Source: Myxococcus llanfairpwllgwyngyllgogerychwyrndrobwllllantysiliogogogochensis
GTDB lineage: Bacteria > Myxococcota > Myxococcia > Myxococcales > Myxococcaceae
Length of the DNA: 64,000 nucleotides
Assembly (NCBI RefSeq): GCF_006636215.1
Contig: NZ_VIFM01000011.1
Span: 1 to 64,000, forward strand
Direction: 5' to 3'
Below the pieces are notes generated by a model, which saw only the letters and a program-made list of their open reading frames with translations, had not been told where the DNA came from and did not search any database. This document shows, one piece after another, positions 7,236-15,666 of the stretch (position 1 is the stretch's first letter; each line of letters starts with the position of its first letter). Position numbers and translations under genes: made by a program.

Positions 7236-9449
7236 TTACTCCGGCTTGGCGCTCAGCGTCGCGCCGGGGGCCACGCCACCGGCCGCGCCGCTGCGGACCT
7301 CCATCGCGTCGGCGACCAGCTCGGTGATGTCCTTGACCTTGATGTTCCCCTCGCGGCCGGTGTCGTTGACCGCGTCGCCCAGCATCGTCGAGCAGAAGGG
7401 ACACGCGACGGCGACGATGCCCGTGCCGCCCTTCTCCTTGTAGTCGCCCACCAGGCCCGGCTTCTTCCTGTCCGCGGCGTCGGGGAACGGCGTGGTCGGG
7501 TCCTCGGCGTGCTTGAGCGTCAGCGCGACTTCGTTCAACCGGTTGTGGTTGATGCGCGTGCCGATGTGCTCCTCCATCCACATGCGGCCGCCACCGGCGC
7601 CGCAGCAGAAGCCCTCGCGCTTGCTGCGCTGCATCTCCACGACTTCCAGCCCGGGGATGGCCTTGAGCACTTCGCGGGGCGCGTCATACACGCCGTTGTG
7701 CCGGCCCAGGTAGCAGGGGTCGTGGTACGTCAGCTTGGTGTTCATCACCGCGGACAGCTTGATGCGCTTGTCGCGCAACAGCTCGTTGATGAGCTCCGTG
7801 TGATTGATGACGCGGTACTCGCCGCCGAACTCCGGGTACTCGTTCTTGATGGTGTTGAAGCAGTGCGGGCACTGGGTGATGACCGCCTTGACGCCCATCG
7901 AGTTCCACGACTCGACGTTCGTCTTCGCCATCGTCTGGTACAGGTACTCGTTGCCCATGCGGCGCGCGGAGTCGCCGTTGCACATCTCCTGCTTGGACAG
8001 CGTGGCGAAGCTCACGCCCGCCTCCCGCATGATTTTCACCAGCGAGCGGCTGACCTTCTTCTGCTTGTCGTCGTAGCTGCCCGCGCAGCCCACGAAGAAC
8101 AGGTACTCGTACGGGCCGCCTTCGTCACCCCACGTGGGCAGCGCCAAATCTTCGGCCCACTCGTCGCGACGGTCCTGGCCCAGGCCCCAGGGGTTGCCCT
8201 GGCGCTCCATGCCTTCGAACACGCGCTGGATTTCAGGCGGGAAGTCCGCCTTCACCTGCACCTGGTAGCGGCGCATGTCGATGAGGCGCGGCACGTTCTC
8301 GATGAACACCGGACACGCCTGCTCGCACCACCCGCAGCTGGTACAGGCCCAGACCGTCTCGGAGCTCAGCGCGCCGCCGACGATTTCCGGCAGGGGCTCC
8401 TTGATGCGGTTGGGGCTGTAGCCCTCCTCCGCCCACTGCTCGTGGTCCCAGATCCAATGCTTCAGGTCCTGGTTGACGGCCTTGTGCGTGAGCGGCTTGC
8501 CGGTGATGTACGTGGGGCAGTGCGTCTGGCAGCGACCGCACTCCGTGCAGGAGTACAAATCCAGGCCCTGCTTCCACGTGAGGTCCCTCACCGTGGCGGT
8601 GCCGAACTCTTCCTTCTCCAGATTGGGCGTGGGCAGCTTGCCGGTGGAGTGGGTGCGCTGGAAGAAGACGTTGGGCAGGCCGGTGATGATGTGGAAGTGC
8701 TTGCCGATGGGCAGGAAGTTCAGGAACGCCAGGACGATGATGAGGTGGGTCCAGAAGCCTCCAATGCCCAGCACGTGCGCGGCCGTGGAGCCCAGGGGCA
8801 TCATCGCCATGCCGACCAGGCTGGTGAACGGCTCCCACCACACCAGCGCGGACGGGGCCGCGGGCACCTGCGTGGCGCCCATCGGCACCTGCTGTGCCGC
8901 CGCGTGCGCCGCCACCATGTGGCTGCCGCCGAACAGGAACTCGGAGACCATCAACCCGGAGATGAAGCCCAGGATGAGGTACGCCTCCCAGGACTGCGAC
9001 ATGCGGTCCGGCTTCACCTTCCAGCGCGTCCACACGTAGTAGCCGCAGCCCACCAGGGCCAGGGCCGCCACCACGTCCTTGATCAGCAGATAGCCACGGT
9101 AGGCGCCCAGCAGCACCGTGTTGTCCAGCCAGAAGGGGTGGCTCAGGTCGGTGAACAGCTCCAGCGCGCCGGACGAGAAGCCCATCGCGAACATCATGAT
9201 GGTGCGCACCTGCAGCACCATGAACGCCGCGTAGATGAGCACGTGCATCAAGCCCGGGGTGAACTCCTCCGGGTCGACCATGCGCTTCTGCCCGAGCCCG
9301 AAGAGCACGAGCCGCTTGATGCGCAGCGGGATGTTGTCGAGCCGCCGCTCCTTCTTCATCGCGAGCAACACGCCCACGCGACCGGACATGGTCATCACGA
9401 AGATGGGAACGGCGATGGCAAGCAATAGGCCGGTGATGATGGGACTCAT
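7236..9449 (-). CDS. Membrane-bound Fe-S oxidoreductase (HdrD/FadF-like)
   Basis: A 737-residue protein. The first 250 or so residues contain several membrane helices of the NarI-like cytochrome-subunit type. Two 4Fe-4S motifs follow, CTECGRCQTHCP at residues 301-312 and CTSCGWCEQACP near 369. Two Cys-rich CCG domains come last, with CPHC, DPC and the terminal FCCGAGGG typical of heterodisulfide-reductase-type subunits. Such proteins move electrons between a soluble donor, often electron-transfer flavoprotein during fatty-acid oxidation, and the membrane quinone pool. That donor is inferred, since no etf or acyl-CoA dehydrogenase gene is in the window. The start at MSPIITG begins directly with the first membrane helix; longer in-frame starts would add an unrelated tail. 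Confidence 0.88.
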   Translation of the reverse strand: MSPIITGLLLAIAVPIFVMTMSGRVGVLLAMKKERRLDNIPLRIKRLVLFGLGQKRMVDPEEFTPGLMHVLIYAAFMVLQVRTIMMFAMGFSSGALELFTDLSHPFWLDNTVLLGAYRGYLLIKDVVAALALVGCGYYVWTRWKVKPDRMSQSWEAYLILGFISGLMVSEFLFGGSHMVAAHAAAQQVPMGATQVPAAPSALVWWEPFTSLVGMAMMPLGSTAAHVLGIGGFWTHLIIVLAFLNFLPIGKHFHIITGLPNVFFQRTHSTGKLPTPNLEKEEFGTATVRDLTWKQGLDLYSCTECGRCQTHCPTYITGKPLTHKAVNQDLKHWIWDHEQWAEEGYSPNRIKEPLPEIVGGALSSETVWACTSCGWCEQACPVFIENVPRLIDMRRYQVQVKADFPPEIQRVFEGMERQGNPWGLGQDRRDEWAEDLALPTWGDEGGPYEYLFFVGCAGSYDDKQKKVSRSLVKIMREAGVSFATLSKQEMCNGDSARRMGNEYLYQTMAKTNVESWNSMGVKAVITQCPHCFNTIKNEYPEFGGEYRVINHTELINELLRDKRIKLSAVMNTKLTYHDPCYLGRHNGVYDAPREVLKAIPGLEVVEMQRSKREGFCCGAGGGRMWMEEHIGTRINHNRLNEVALTLKHAEDPTTPFPDAADRKKPGLVGDYKEKGGTGIVAVACPFCSTMLGDAVNDTGREGNIKVKDITELVADAMEVRSGAAGGVAPGATLSAKPE

Positions 9450-10024
9450 TGGGACTCGGAGGACCTCTGGGGGGACGCGGCGGAAGGCCCGTTGCCGCGA
9501 CGCGGCAAAACTTGAGTGCCCGTCAACCCTAACAGGGGTGATTCTCGAATCAAGCGCTGAGCGGGCGAGGTGTCCGGGACTGAAGCACGGAGTGGCGCCA
9601 CGAGCGAGCAAGCTTGCCCGCTACACCGATTTACTGACACCCGCACTGGCAGCCTACCGCCTTGAAAATGGCGAAGTGTTGACTGCTGTGTGGTTCCATC
9701 CGACGCCAGGCCGACCTACCTTGTACGACGGCCTCGCACGCTGTCTGTCAGTCAACGCCTTCACAACCCACTGAAATAATTAGAGTGGAGGTTGGAGGGC
9801 AGGCGAGTAGACGTGGGGTCGAAGCAGGGGTCGGAAGTTTGATTCCCCAAGGGCTTTACAACGCGAAGCGACATGAGCACCATGGTCGGTAAATCGGTCA
9901 ACGAGTCGTAAGCCGGGCACCGCATCGGGCGGACCCACGCGGACCGAACAGGGGGGCGCCCACAAGGAGGCGAGCCGAAAGGCCGTCCACCTTCCCTGAA
10001 GCGGAGCGCCCAAAGGAGTCGGAC
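9450..10024. other. 575-bp divergent intergenic region with possible long leader
   Basis: Upstream region of both the Fe-S oxidoreductase (minus) and the 54-residue peptide gene (plus). It is visibly less GC-rich around 9640-9790 (for example GAAATAATTAGAG near 9774), which is where promoters would be expected. If the plus-strand promoter lies there, the peptide mRNA would have a leader of over 200 nt. A short GCC-GAAA-GGC hairpin is present at 9974-9983. I could not match the leader to a known riboswitch. Confidence 0.4.
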
Positions 10025-10189
10025 ATGGTTCACGATGACACCACCTACATGGACGATGAAGGGCTGCCGTATGTGGACCTCGCGGAAGATGGTGAGAGCG
10101 AGTCCGTGACTCCCGTGGATGGGGCTCCCGGCGGCCGGATGTGGGGCTATGGGGATGAGTCGTGGGGCGGCTGGAGCGCGGCCGACTGA
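10025..10189 (+). CDS. 54-residue acidic/Gly-Trp-rich peptide, unknown
   Basis: A small gene starting at ATG with an excellent Shine-Dalgarno (AAAGGAG, 7-nt spacer) and followed by an intrinsic terminator, so it looks like a single-gene transcription unit. The first 35 residues are acidic (MVHDDTTYMDDEGLPYVDLA is the opening). After a GAPGG turn the last 18 residues are rich in Gly and Trp with Met and Tyr (MWGYGDESWGGW in the core). There is no signal peptide, membrane segment or Cys. The acidic leader plus aromatic/Gly tail recalls precursor peptides, but no modification enzyme or transporter is next to it, so this is only a suggestion. I do not recognise the family. Confidence 0.65.
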   Translation: MVHDDTTYMDDEGLPYVDLAEDGESESVTPVDGAPGGRMWGYGDESWGGWSAAD

Positions 10190-10195
10190 TTCGCG

Positions 10196-10224
10196 GCCCC
10201 CGCGGCCGGTGGATGCGCGGGGGC
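10196..10224 (+). terminator. Intrinsic terminator of the 54-residue peptide gene
   Basis: A perfect 9-bp stem (GCCCCCGCG/CGCGGGGGC) with an 11-nt loop, followed by GCTTCTTTGT. It starts 7 nt after the peptide stop codon. Confidence 0.7.
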
Positions 10225-10415
10225 GCTTCTTTGTAACGGGTGGTTCGGCTCGTGCGGTGGCGCCCTCAGTGGGTGGCTCCCGGGCCGGTGGTCTCTCGGT
10301 GACGCCTGGGTGTTCGGGGCGGCCGTCATCTCCTCCTTCTTGCTGACGTCGTTGCGTGCGCCCTGGCGTGGTGCGCGAAGCTGCCGCGTGCGCGCGAGGA
10401 GGGCGGGAGGCCCGG

Positions 10416-10739
10416 ATGAAGGTGCTGTGGTGCTGGCGCTGCAAGCTGGATGTGCCGATGCTCGACGAGTAGGAGTTCGCGCGCGTGGCCGGACTGTACC
10501 GGGCGGCGTTTTCTCCACGGAGCCCGGCGGAAGTGCGGAGCGGGGAGCGGCGCTCCATCGAGGAGCGGTTCCGGCCCGTGCGTGAGGAGTATGAGCGGCT
10601 CACCGGGTTCCACGAGACGAACGCCAACGCGGTGATGCACCACCGGCTGAGTCAGTATGGGCCGCCTTGTGCGCACTGCGGCAAGCCCCTGCGGACGCCC
10701 GAGGCCCGGCACTGCGCGGCGTGCGGCGTGTCCCGGTAA
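10416..10739 (+). pseudogene. Zinc-ribbon protein gene interrupted by an in-frame TAG
   Basis: A GGGAGG Shine-Dalgarno, 6 nt before ATG, opens a frame MKVLWCWRCKLDVPMLDE that meets TAG at 10470-10472. The same frame then continues without a break as EFARVAGLYRAAFSPRSP to the natural end at 10739, giving 107 codons plus stop. The N-terminal part carries CWRC and the C-terminal part CAHC and CAAC, as expected for one small zinc-binding protein. The stop is a single-base change from GAG (Glu) in a DE-E-EF context. The rest of the frame is intact, so the mutation is recent, a sequencing error, or tolerated through a restart at GTG 10485, which would give 84 residues but lacks a clear Shine-Dalgarno. 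Confidence 0.7.
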
Positions 10740-10958
10740 TCGCTCCCGACGCGGTCAGGACCTACCCCGCCGCCGGGTGTGGCGGCCTGGCCCCTCTTGA
10801 TTCCGGGGTGTGTCTGCCCACATCCTCGACGTGGAAGCCTTTCCGTGAGGATCCATGCCATTGGTGTTGTGGCCCATGAGACTTCCGGTCGTGAGGGACG
10901 TCGTCTTTCACGGGGCGGTTCGCGGCAGAATGTCTCGTGAGAGCGCGCGGGAGCACGG

Positions 10959-12212
10959 ATGAAGCAGACGGCCTTGGCAGTGGAGCGCGACGCGGAGCAC
11001 GGCCGGGAAGTGTTGCTGCTCGTCACGCTGGAAGCGGACGCGGACGCGCCCCGGGCTCCCGTGACGGCGAACCTCGTGTTGGACCGCAGCGCGTCCATGC
11101 GCGGCGTCCCGCTGCTCGCCGCGGTGCAGGCCGCGCAATCCCTGGTGGAGCGCGCCAGCCCTCGCGACTACCTGGGCCTCCTCACTTTCGACGCGGAGCC
11201 GGAGCAACTGCTGCCCGTGCGCGCGATGGACGCTTCCGCCAAGGCCCAGTTCCTCAAGGCGCTGTCGCGCCTGGAGTCCGGTGAGGGCACCGCGCTGCAC
11301 GAGGCCATCGAGCGGGGCGCGGAGGCCGTGCGCCGCGTGCTCGTCCCCGGTGCGCGCCCCCAGGTGCTGATGCTCACGGATGGCGAGCCGTCCGTCGGCC
11401 CCTCCCAGCTCTCCGACTTCAAGACGCTGGGCGCGCGCGTCGTGGAGTCTGGCGTCGTGCTGCACGCGCTGGGACTGGGCCGGCACTACCTGCCCGACAT
11501 CCTGGAAGCCCTCACGGGACCGTCCGGTACCGGCTTCGTCCACGTGGATGACCCGGAGGGCCTTCCGCTGGCGGTGGGCACGATGTCCGCGGAGCTGTTC
11601 GGCGAGGTGGGCTCGGACGCGCGCGTGTACGTGCTGCCCTCGGGCTTCTCGGAGCTGCGCTGCCGTCACCGCTACTCCTCCCGTGTCGAAGGCGACGCGA
11701 TGAGTGCGTCGCTCGGCGCGGTGTCGCAGTCCTTCCCGCGTCGGGTCCTCTTCTCCGGCAGGCTGGACGCGGCCGAGTGGAACCTGGGCGTGACGACTTC
11801 CTACACGGAGGGCACGGACACGCGGCGCATGCCCGTCCCCGTGTCACGCGTACTGCCCGACAGCGACCAGGGCCGCTTCGTGCGCGCGGTGTCGGCGGAG
11901 CTGGAGCTGGTGGCCGCCGAGGCCTCCGCCTGGAAGGCCCTGGGCCGCCGCAACCAGGGGGCCGCGGAGCAGGCGCTGGAGACCGCCGACCTCGCCCTCT
12001 ACAAGCTCGCGCGACTGGGCTCGCTGGAAGTCCCACCGCAACGCCACATGGAGCGACTGGCGGACCTGCGCCGCATCGTCGAGCGCCGCGCCGCGCAACC
12101 CCAGGCCCTGGTGATGCGCCGCGCCCACTCCGAGGTCTCCCGCGTCACCTTGAGTCGCGTGGGTCCGGCGCTCCCGCTGCCCGCCCTGGCCCCCTGGAAG
12201 TCGGAGGACTGA
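10959..12212 (+). CDS. VWA-domain protein
   Basis: A 417-residue protein with a von Willebrand A domain in the first half. The metal-binding MIDAS motif is DRSAS at residues 42-46, followed by the Thr-containing GEGTALHEAI loop and the TDGEP motif. The C-terminal half has a beta-rich part and a helical region with Ala/Leu-rich heptads (QGAAEQALETADLALYKLAR). No signal peptide is seen, so it is probably cytoplasmic. VWA proteins of this kind assemble with protein partners in a metal-dependent way. The partner is not evident, and no AAA+ gene is adjacent. The ATG is preceded by GGGAGC. Confidence 0.85.
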   Translation: MKQTALAVERDAEHGREVLLLVTLEADADAPRAPVTANLVLDRSASMRGVPLLAAVQAAQSLVERASPRDYLGLLTFDAEPEQLLPVRAMDASAKAQFLKALSRLESGEGTALHEAIERGAEAVRRVLVPGARPQVLMLTDGEPSVGPSQLSDFKTLGARVVESGVVLHALGLGRHYLPDILEALTGPSGTGFVHVDDPEGLPLAVGTMSAELFGEVGSDARVYVLPSGFSELRCRHRYSSRVEGDAMSASLGAVSQSFPRRVLFSGRLDAAEWNLGVTTSYTEGTDTRRMPVPVSRVLPDSDQGRFVRAVSAELELVAAEASAWKALGRRNQGAAEQALETADLALYKLARLGSLEVPPQRHMERLADLRRIVERRAAQPQALVMRRAHSEVSRVTLSRVGPALPLPALAPWKSED

Positions 12213-12420
12213 GCTGCTCCTGGCCTGGCTGCCCGGTCGCCCGCCCCGACGGAGCGGGTCCTTCTGTCCACGCCGAGTCACCCGGGATGTTTCCTGCCCT
12301 GTCGCACGCCCCGGATGCGGGCGGGCGCGGGGAATGTCCCCCCGCCTGGAAGGTTCTCCCTCGGAAGCGGGGCCCGTCGGATGCTGGCGACCTGGCTTCG
12401 GGTGGGTTAACGGGAGACGC

Positions 12421-14733
12421 ATGAAGCACTCGGTGTCCAAGAGGCTCGCCCTGGTGGGCGGTATCGGCATGTGGCTGGTGGCGGCGGTGGCGCAGGCGGC
12501 GCTTCCTCCGTCCGCGGTGGCCACGGGCGCGCCCGACGAGGGCGATCCGCGCTTGGAGGCCGCGCTGCTGGTGGATGCCACCCAGGTGAAGCCGGGCGAC
12601 ACCTACCGCGTGGGCGTGCGCTTCCGGTTGGATCCGGGCTGGCACATCTACTGGAAGAACCCGGGTGACTCCGGCCTGGAGACGGACGTCGCGTGGGACA
12701 CGCCCGGCTCCACGGTGGGCTCGCTCCAGTGGCCCTTCCCGAGCACCTTCCGCACGCCCGACGGCTTCATCGTCACCCACGGCTATGACGGCGAGGTGCT
12801 CCTCTTCGCCGAGGCACGCGCTTCCGAGCAGGCCGTCGGCACGCTCAACCTGTCGGCCGCGGTGAACGCGCTGGTGTGCGAGGTGCACTGCATCCCCGCG
12901 GACCTGATGCTCACGCGCTCCATCCCCGTGGGGCCGACGACGCTCGCGGACGCGGAGACCACGCCAACGTTCGACGCGGCGAAGGCGCGCGTTCCTCGCC
13001 CGGTGGCGGACACCGGCCACACCGCCGCGCTCGCGCTGGACGTGAAGCAGCTCACCGCGGGCCAGGAGTTCACCGGCACCGTCACGGTGGCGAAGTCCGG
13101 TGGTGGCGCGGTGCCCACCGCGGAGAAGGACGCCTTCGTTCCCGAGCGCATCCCCGGCCTGGACAAGGTGACGCTCACGCAGACGGCCCCGGGGCGCTTC
13201 GCGCTGAAGGGCAAGGCGGAGCCGGATGCACCGAAGGCGGAGCCTCGACTCAAGGGCGTGTTGCGCCTGGGGACCGAGGCCACGGGTTATCAGGCGCTGG
13301 AAGTCGACGTGCCGATGGCGCCCTTCGTGGCCGCCGTGGGTGTGGCGCCGACGCCCGTCGTGGCGAAGGCGCCCTCCATCAAGGACTCGCTCGCGGCGGT
13401 GAAGCCGGTGGCGAGCGCCGCGACGGCCGCACCCCCGGAGTCGTCGATGGGGCTGGGCATGGCGCTCTTGTTCGCGTTCCTCGGCGGCGCGCTGCTCAAC
13501 CTGATGCCGTGCGTGTTCCCCGTGCTGGCGCTCAAGGCGTACGGCTTCACGCGCATGGTGCGCCAGGAGCAGGGCCGGGTGGGCGCGCACGCGGCGGCGT
13601 ACGCGGGCGGAATCGTCGCCAGCATGCTGGCGCTCGCGGGCGCGGTGCTGGCGGTGCGCGCGGGCGGCGCGGGCGTGGGCTGGGGCTTCCAGTTCCAGGA
13701 GCCACTCTTCGTCGCGGCGGTGAGCGCGGTGCTGGTGGCGTTCGCCCTCAACCTCTTTGGTGTCTTCAACGTGGGCCTGGATGGCACCGCGCTCGCGGGC
13801 AAGGTGGACCAGAGCCACGGACTGCTTCACAGCGCGGGCGAGGGCGTGCTCGCGGTGGTGCTGGCGACTCCGTGCTCGGCGCCGCTGCTCGGCACGGCGG
13901 TGGGCTTCGCCTTCGCGGCGGGTCCGCTCACGGTGCTCGCCGTCTTCACCGCGCTGGGCCTGGGACTGGCGCTGCCGTTCTGTCTGCTGGTGCTGGTGCC
14001 GGGGCTCGCACAGAAGCTGCCGAAGCCGGGCGCGTGGATGGAGCGCTTCAAGCAGGTGCTGGGCTTCGCGCTCCTGGGCACCACGGTGTGGCTCGTCTGG
14101 GTGATGGGGGGGCTTGCCGGCGTGGACGGCATGGCGCGGCTGTTGGCCTTCCTCGTCGCGGTGGGACTGGGCACGTGGGTGTATGGCCAGTCGCAGCTCC
14201 AGGAGGGCGGGCGCCGGTGGGGCACGCTGGCGGTGGCGGCGCTGGTGCTGGTGGGCTCGGGCGTGGCGGCGCTGCGCTTCGAGGAGGCGGCCCCGGCGGC
14301 GCGCGCGTCAACCACGGTGGGGCAGGCGCAGCCTTGGAGCGACGAGGCGGTTGCCTCCGCGCTGGCGGCGGGGCAGCCGGTGTTCATCGACTTCACCGCG
14401 GACTGGTGCCTCACCTGCAAGTTCAACGAGCGCACCGTGCTGGCTCGCGAGGAGGTGCGCGCGGCCTTCACGGAGCACCACGTGGCGTTCTTCGTGGCGG
14501 ACTGGACGCGCCGCGACGCGCGCATCACCGCGCGGCTGGCGGACCATGGCCGCGCGGGCGTGCCCATGTACCTGGTGCTGAGCCCCGGCGCGCCGGACAA
14601 GCCGGAGGTGCTGCAGGAGTTGTTGACGGTGGATGCAGTGGTGGACTCGGTGAAGCGTGCGTCGGAGTGCTCGCCGCTGCGCCGGCAGGACGGCTCGAAG
14701 GTCCTCTGCGCCGCTGGATTCCCTCGGCCTTGA
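12421..14733 (+). CDS. DsbD/ScsB-type thiol:disulfide reductase
   Basis: A 770-residue protein built like DsbD/ScsB. A signal sequence is followed by an N-terminal periplasmic domain with a CEVHC pair (C153, C157). The membrane domain contains the two buried cysteines (C364 in NLMPCVFPV and C485 in LATPCSAPL). The C-terminal thioredoxin domain has the active site WCLTC (C663, C666). These proteins carry electrons from cytoplasmic thioredoxin through the membrane to periplasmic acceptors. The periplasmic redoxin encoded 46 bp downstream is the obvious acceptor. The start MKHSVSKRL has GGGAG upstream and gives a good signal peptide; an upstream in-frame start at 12334 would spoil it. Confidence 0.88.
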   Translation: MKHSVSKRLALVGGIGMWLVAAVAQAALPPSAVATGAPDEGDPRLEAALLVDATQVKPGDTYRVGVRFRLDPGWHIYWKNPGDSGLETDVAWDTPGSTVGSLQWPFPSTFRTPDGFIVTHGYDGEVLLFAEARASEQAVGTLNLSAAVNALVCEVHCIPADLMLTRSIPVGPTTLADAETTPTFDAAKARVPRPVADTGHTAALALDVKQLTAGQEFTGTVTVAKSGGGAVPTAEKDAFVPERIPGLDKVTLTQTAPGRFALKGKAEPDAPKAEPRLKGVLRLGTEATGYQALEVDVPMAPFVAAVGVAPTPVVAKAPSIKDSLAAVKPVASAATAAPPESSMGLGMALLFAFLGGALLNLMPCVFPVLALKAYGFTRMVRQEQGRVGAHAAAYAGGIVASMLALAGAVLAVRAGGAGVGWGFQFQEPLFVAAVSAVLVAFALNLFGVFNVGLDGTALAGKVDQSHGLLHSAGEGVLAVVLATPCSAPLLGTAVGFAFAAGPLTVLAVFTALGLGLALPFCLLVLVPGLAQKLPKPGAWMERFKQVLGFALLGTTVWLVWVMGGLAGVDGMARLLAFLVAVGLGTWVYGQSQLQEGGRRWGTLAVAALVLVGSGVAALRFEEAAPAARASTTVGQAQPWSDEAVASALAAGQPVFIDFTADWCLTCKFNERTVLAREEVRAAFTEHHVAFFVADWTRRDARITARLADHGRAGVPMYLVLSPGAPDKPEVLQELLTVDAVVDSVKRASECSPLRRQDGSKVLCAAGFPRP

Positions 14734-14779
14734 AACGCAGTCATCCGCAGTCAAGCAGTGCCCAATCAGGAGGAACGCC

Positions 14780-15361
14780 ATGAAGCAGGTCTTCACCGCT
14801 CTCGCGCTCGGCTCGGTACTCGTGGGTGTCCCCGCTTTCGCGGACGCGGAGGTCGGCAAGCCGGCCCCGGCCTTCACGCTGAAGGACGAGGCGGGCAAGG
14901 AGCATTCGCTGTCGCAGTACAAGGGCAAGGTGGTGGTGCTGGAGTGGACCAACCCCGAGTGCCCCTTCGTGAAGCGCCACTATGAGGCGGACACGATGGC
15001 CAACACCTTGAAGGGCTTCGACGCCAAGAAGGTGGTGTGGCTGGCGGTGGACTCGACGGCGCACAACACGCCGGAGAAGTCCGCCACGTGGAAGAAGACG
15101 GAGGGCTTCACGTACCCCGTGCTCCAGGACGCCAGCGGCGCGACGGGCAAGACGTACGGCGCCAAGACGACGCCGCACATGTACGTCATCGACGCGGAGG
15201 GCGTGGTCCGCTACGCGGGCGCCATCGACGATGACCCGCGCGGCAAGAGCGACAAGAAGGTCAACCATGTGCAGACGACCGTGGACGCGGTGCTCAACGG
15301 CAAGCCCGTTCCCGCCGCCACCACCACGCCGTACGGCTGCTCGGTGAAGTACAAGAGCTAG
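14780..15361 (+). CDS. Periplasmic redoxin (AhpC/TSA-like thioredoxin fold)
   Basis: A 193-residue protein. The signal peptide ends near VPAFA, giving a mature start at about residue 22. The thioredoxin-fold domain has NPECPFVKRHY, with C61 as the only Cys at the redox site, and TTPHMYVI with the cis-Pro. A second Cys, C187, near the C-terminus (PYGCSVKY) could act as the resolving cysteine. The gene has a perfect AGGAGG upstream and follows the DsbD-type gene closely, so the membrane reductase probably keeps this protein reduced. A peroxiredoxin-like peroxidase or a thiol-disulfide carrier is possible; the sequence alone does not decide. Confidence 0.85.
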   Translation: MKQVFTALALGSVLVGVPAFADAEVGKPAPAFTLKDEAGKEHSLSQYKGKVVVLEWTNPECPFVKRHYEADTMANTLKGFDAKKVVWLAVDSTAHNTPEKSATWKKTEGFTYPVLQDASGATGKTYGAKTTPHMYVIDAEGVVRYAGAIDDDPRGKSDKKVNHVQTTVDAVLNGKPVPAATTTPYGCSVKYKS

Positions 15362-15391
15362 CGCGCACGACGGACGCATCCATGTGGTGAC

Positions 15392-15424
15392 AAGGGCTCT
15401 CTTCCCACCGGGAAGGGGGCCCTT
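15392..15424 (+). terminator. Hairpin after the dsbD-redoxin unit
   Basis: A 15-nt arm (AAGGGCTCTCTTCCC) pairs with GGGAAGGGGGCCCTT through a 3-nt loop, using two G-U pairs. It lies 30 nt after the redoxin stop. A related hairpin lies after the first metalloprotease gene, showing that this element belongs to the duplicated segment. Confidence 0.6.
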
Positions 15425-15666
15425 CGTGCTTCTGGAGTCGCGCGCCCGCGCGCGGGTAGCAGCACGGTGGATGGACCGCAAAGTCCACTGGCCGAGGAAC
15501 AAGCATGTCCGGAGAGGAGGTTCCTCGCATGGATTGCAACTCGATGACCGTGGCAATGAGGGTGCGACCTTGCCCGGGACCGCCGGGGGACCGAGCAGGG
15601 GCGTCGTGCCGTCTCCTGTAGGCAGACGAGTCTCGACTTCTTCTCCCGGTGTGGAGAGACATCGTG
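15425..15666 (+). promoter_or_regulatory. Leader of metalloprotease gene 1 (duplicated upstream of gene 2)
   Basis: This stretch holds no gene. It is clearly related to 17967-18190, upstream of the second metalloprotease. Shared blocks include CTTCGTGCTT..CTGGAGTCGCGCGC and a TGGCAATGA..GGTG segment followed by GACCG/GGCAG-like runs. The promoter and 5' leader therefore seem to have been copied with the gene. The exact promoter boxes could not be identified. Confidence 0.45.

Noticed and set aside
15551-15566. Sigma-54-like element TGGCAATGAGGGTGC in the leader of metalloprotease copy 1
   Set aside because: GG and GC are spaced 10 nt apart, but the surrounding bases fit poorly, and the same position in the copy 2 leader has GT in place of GC.
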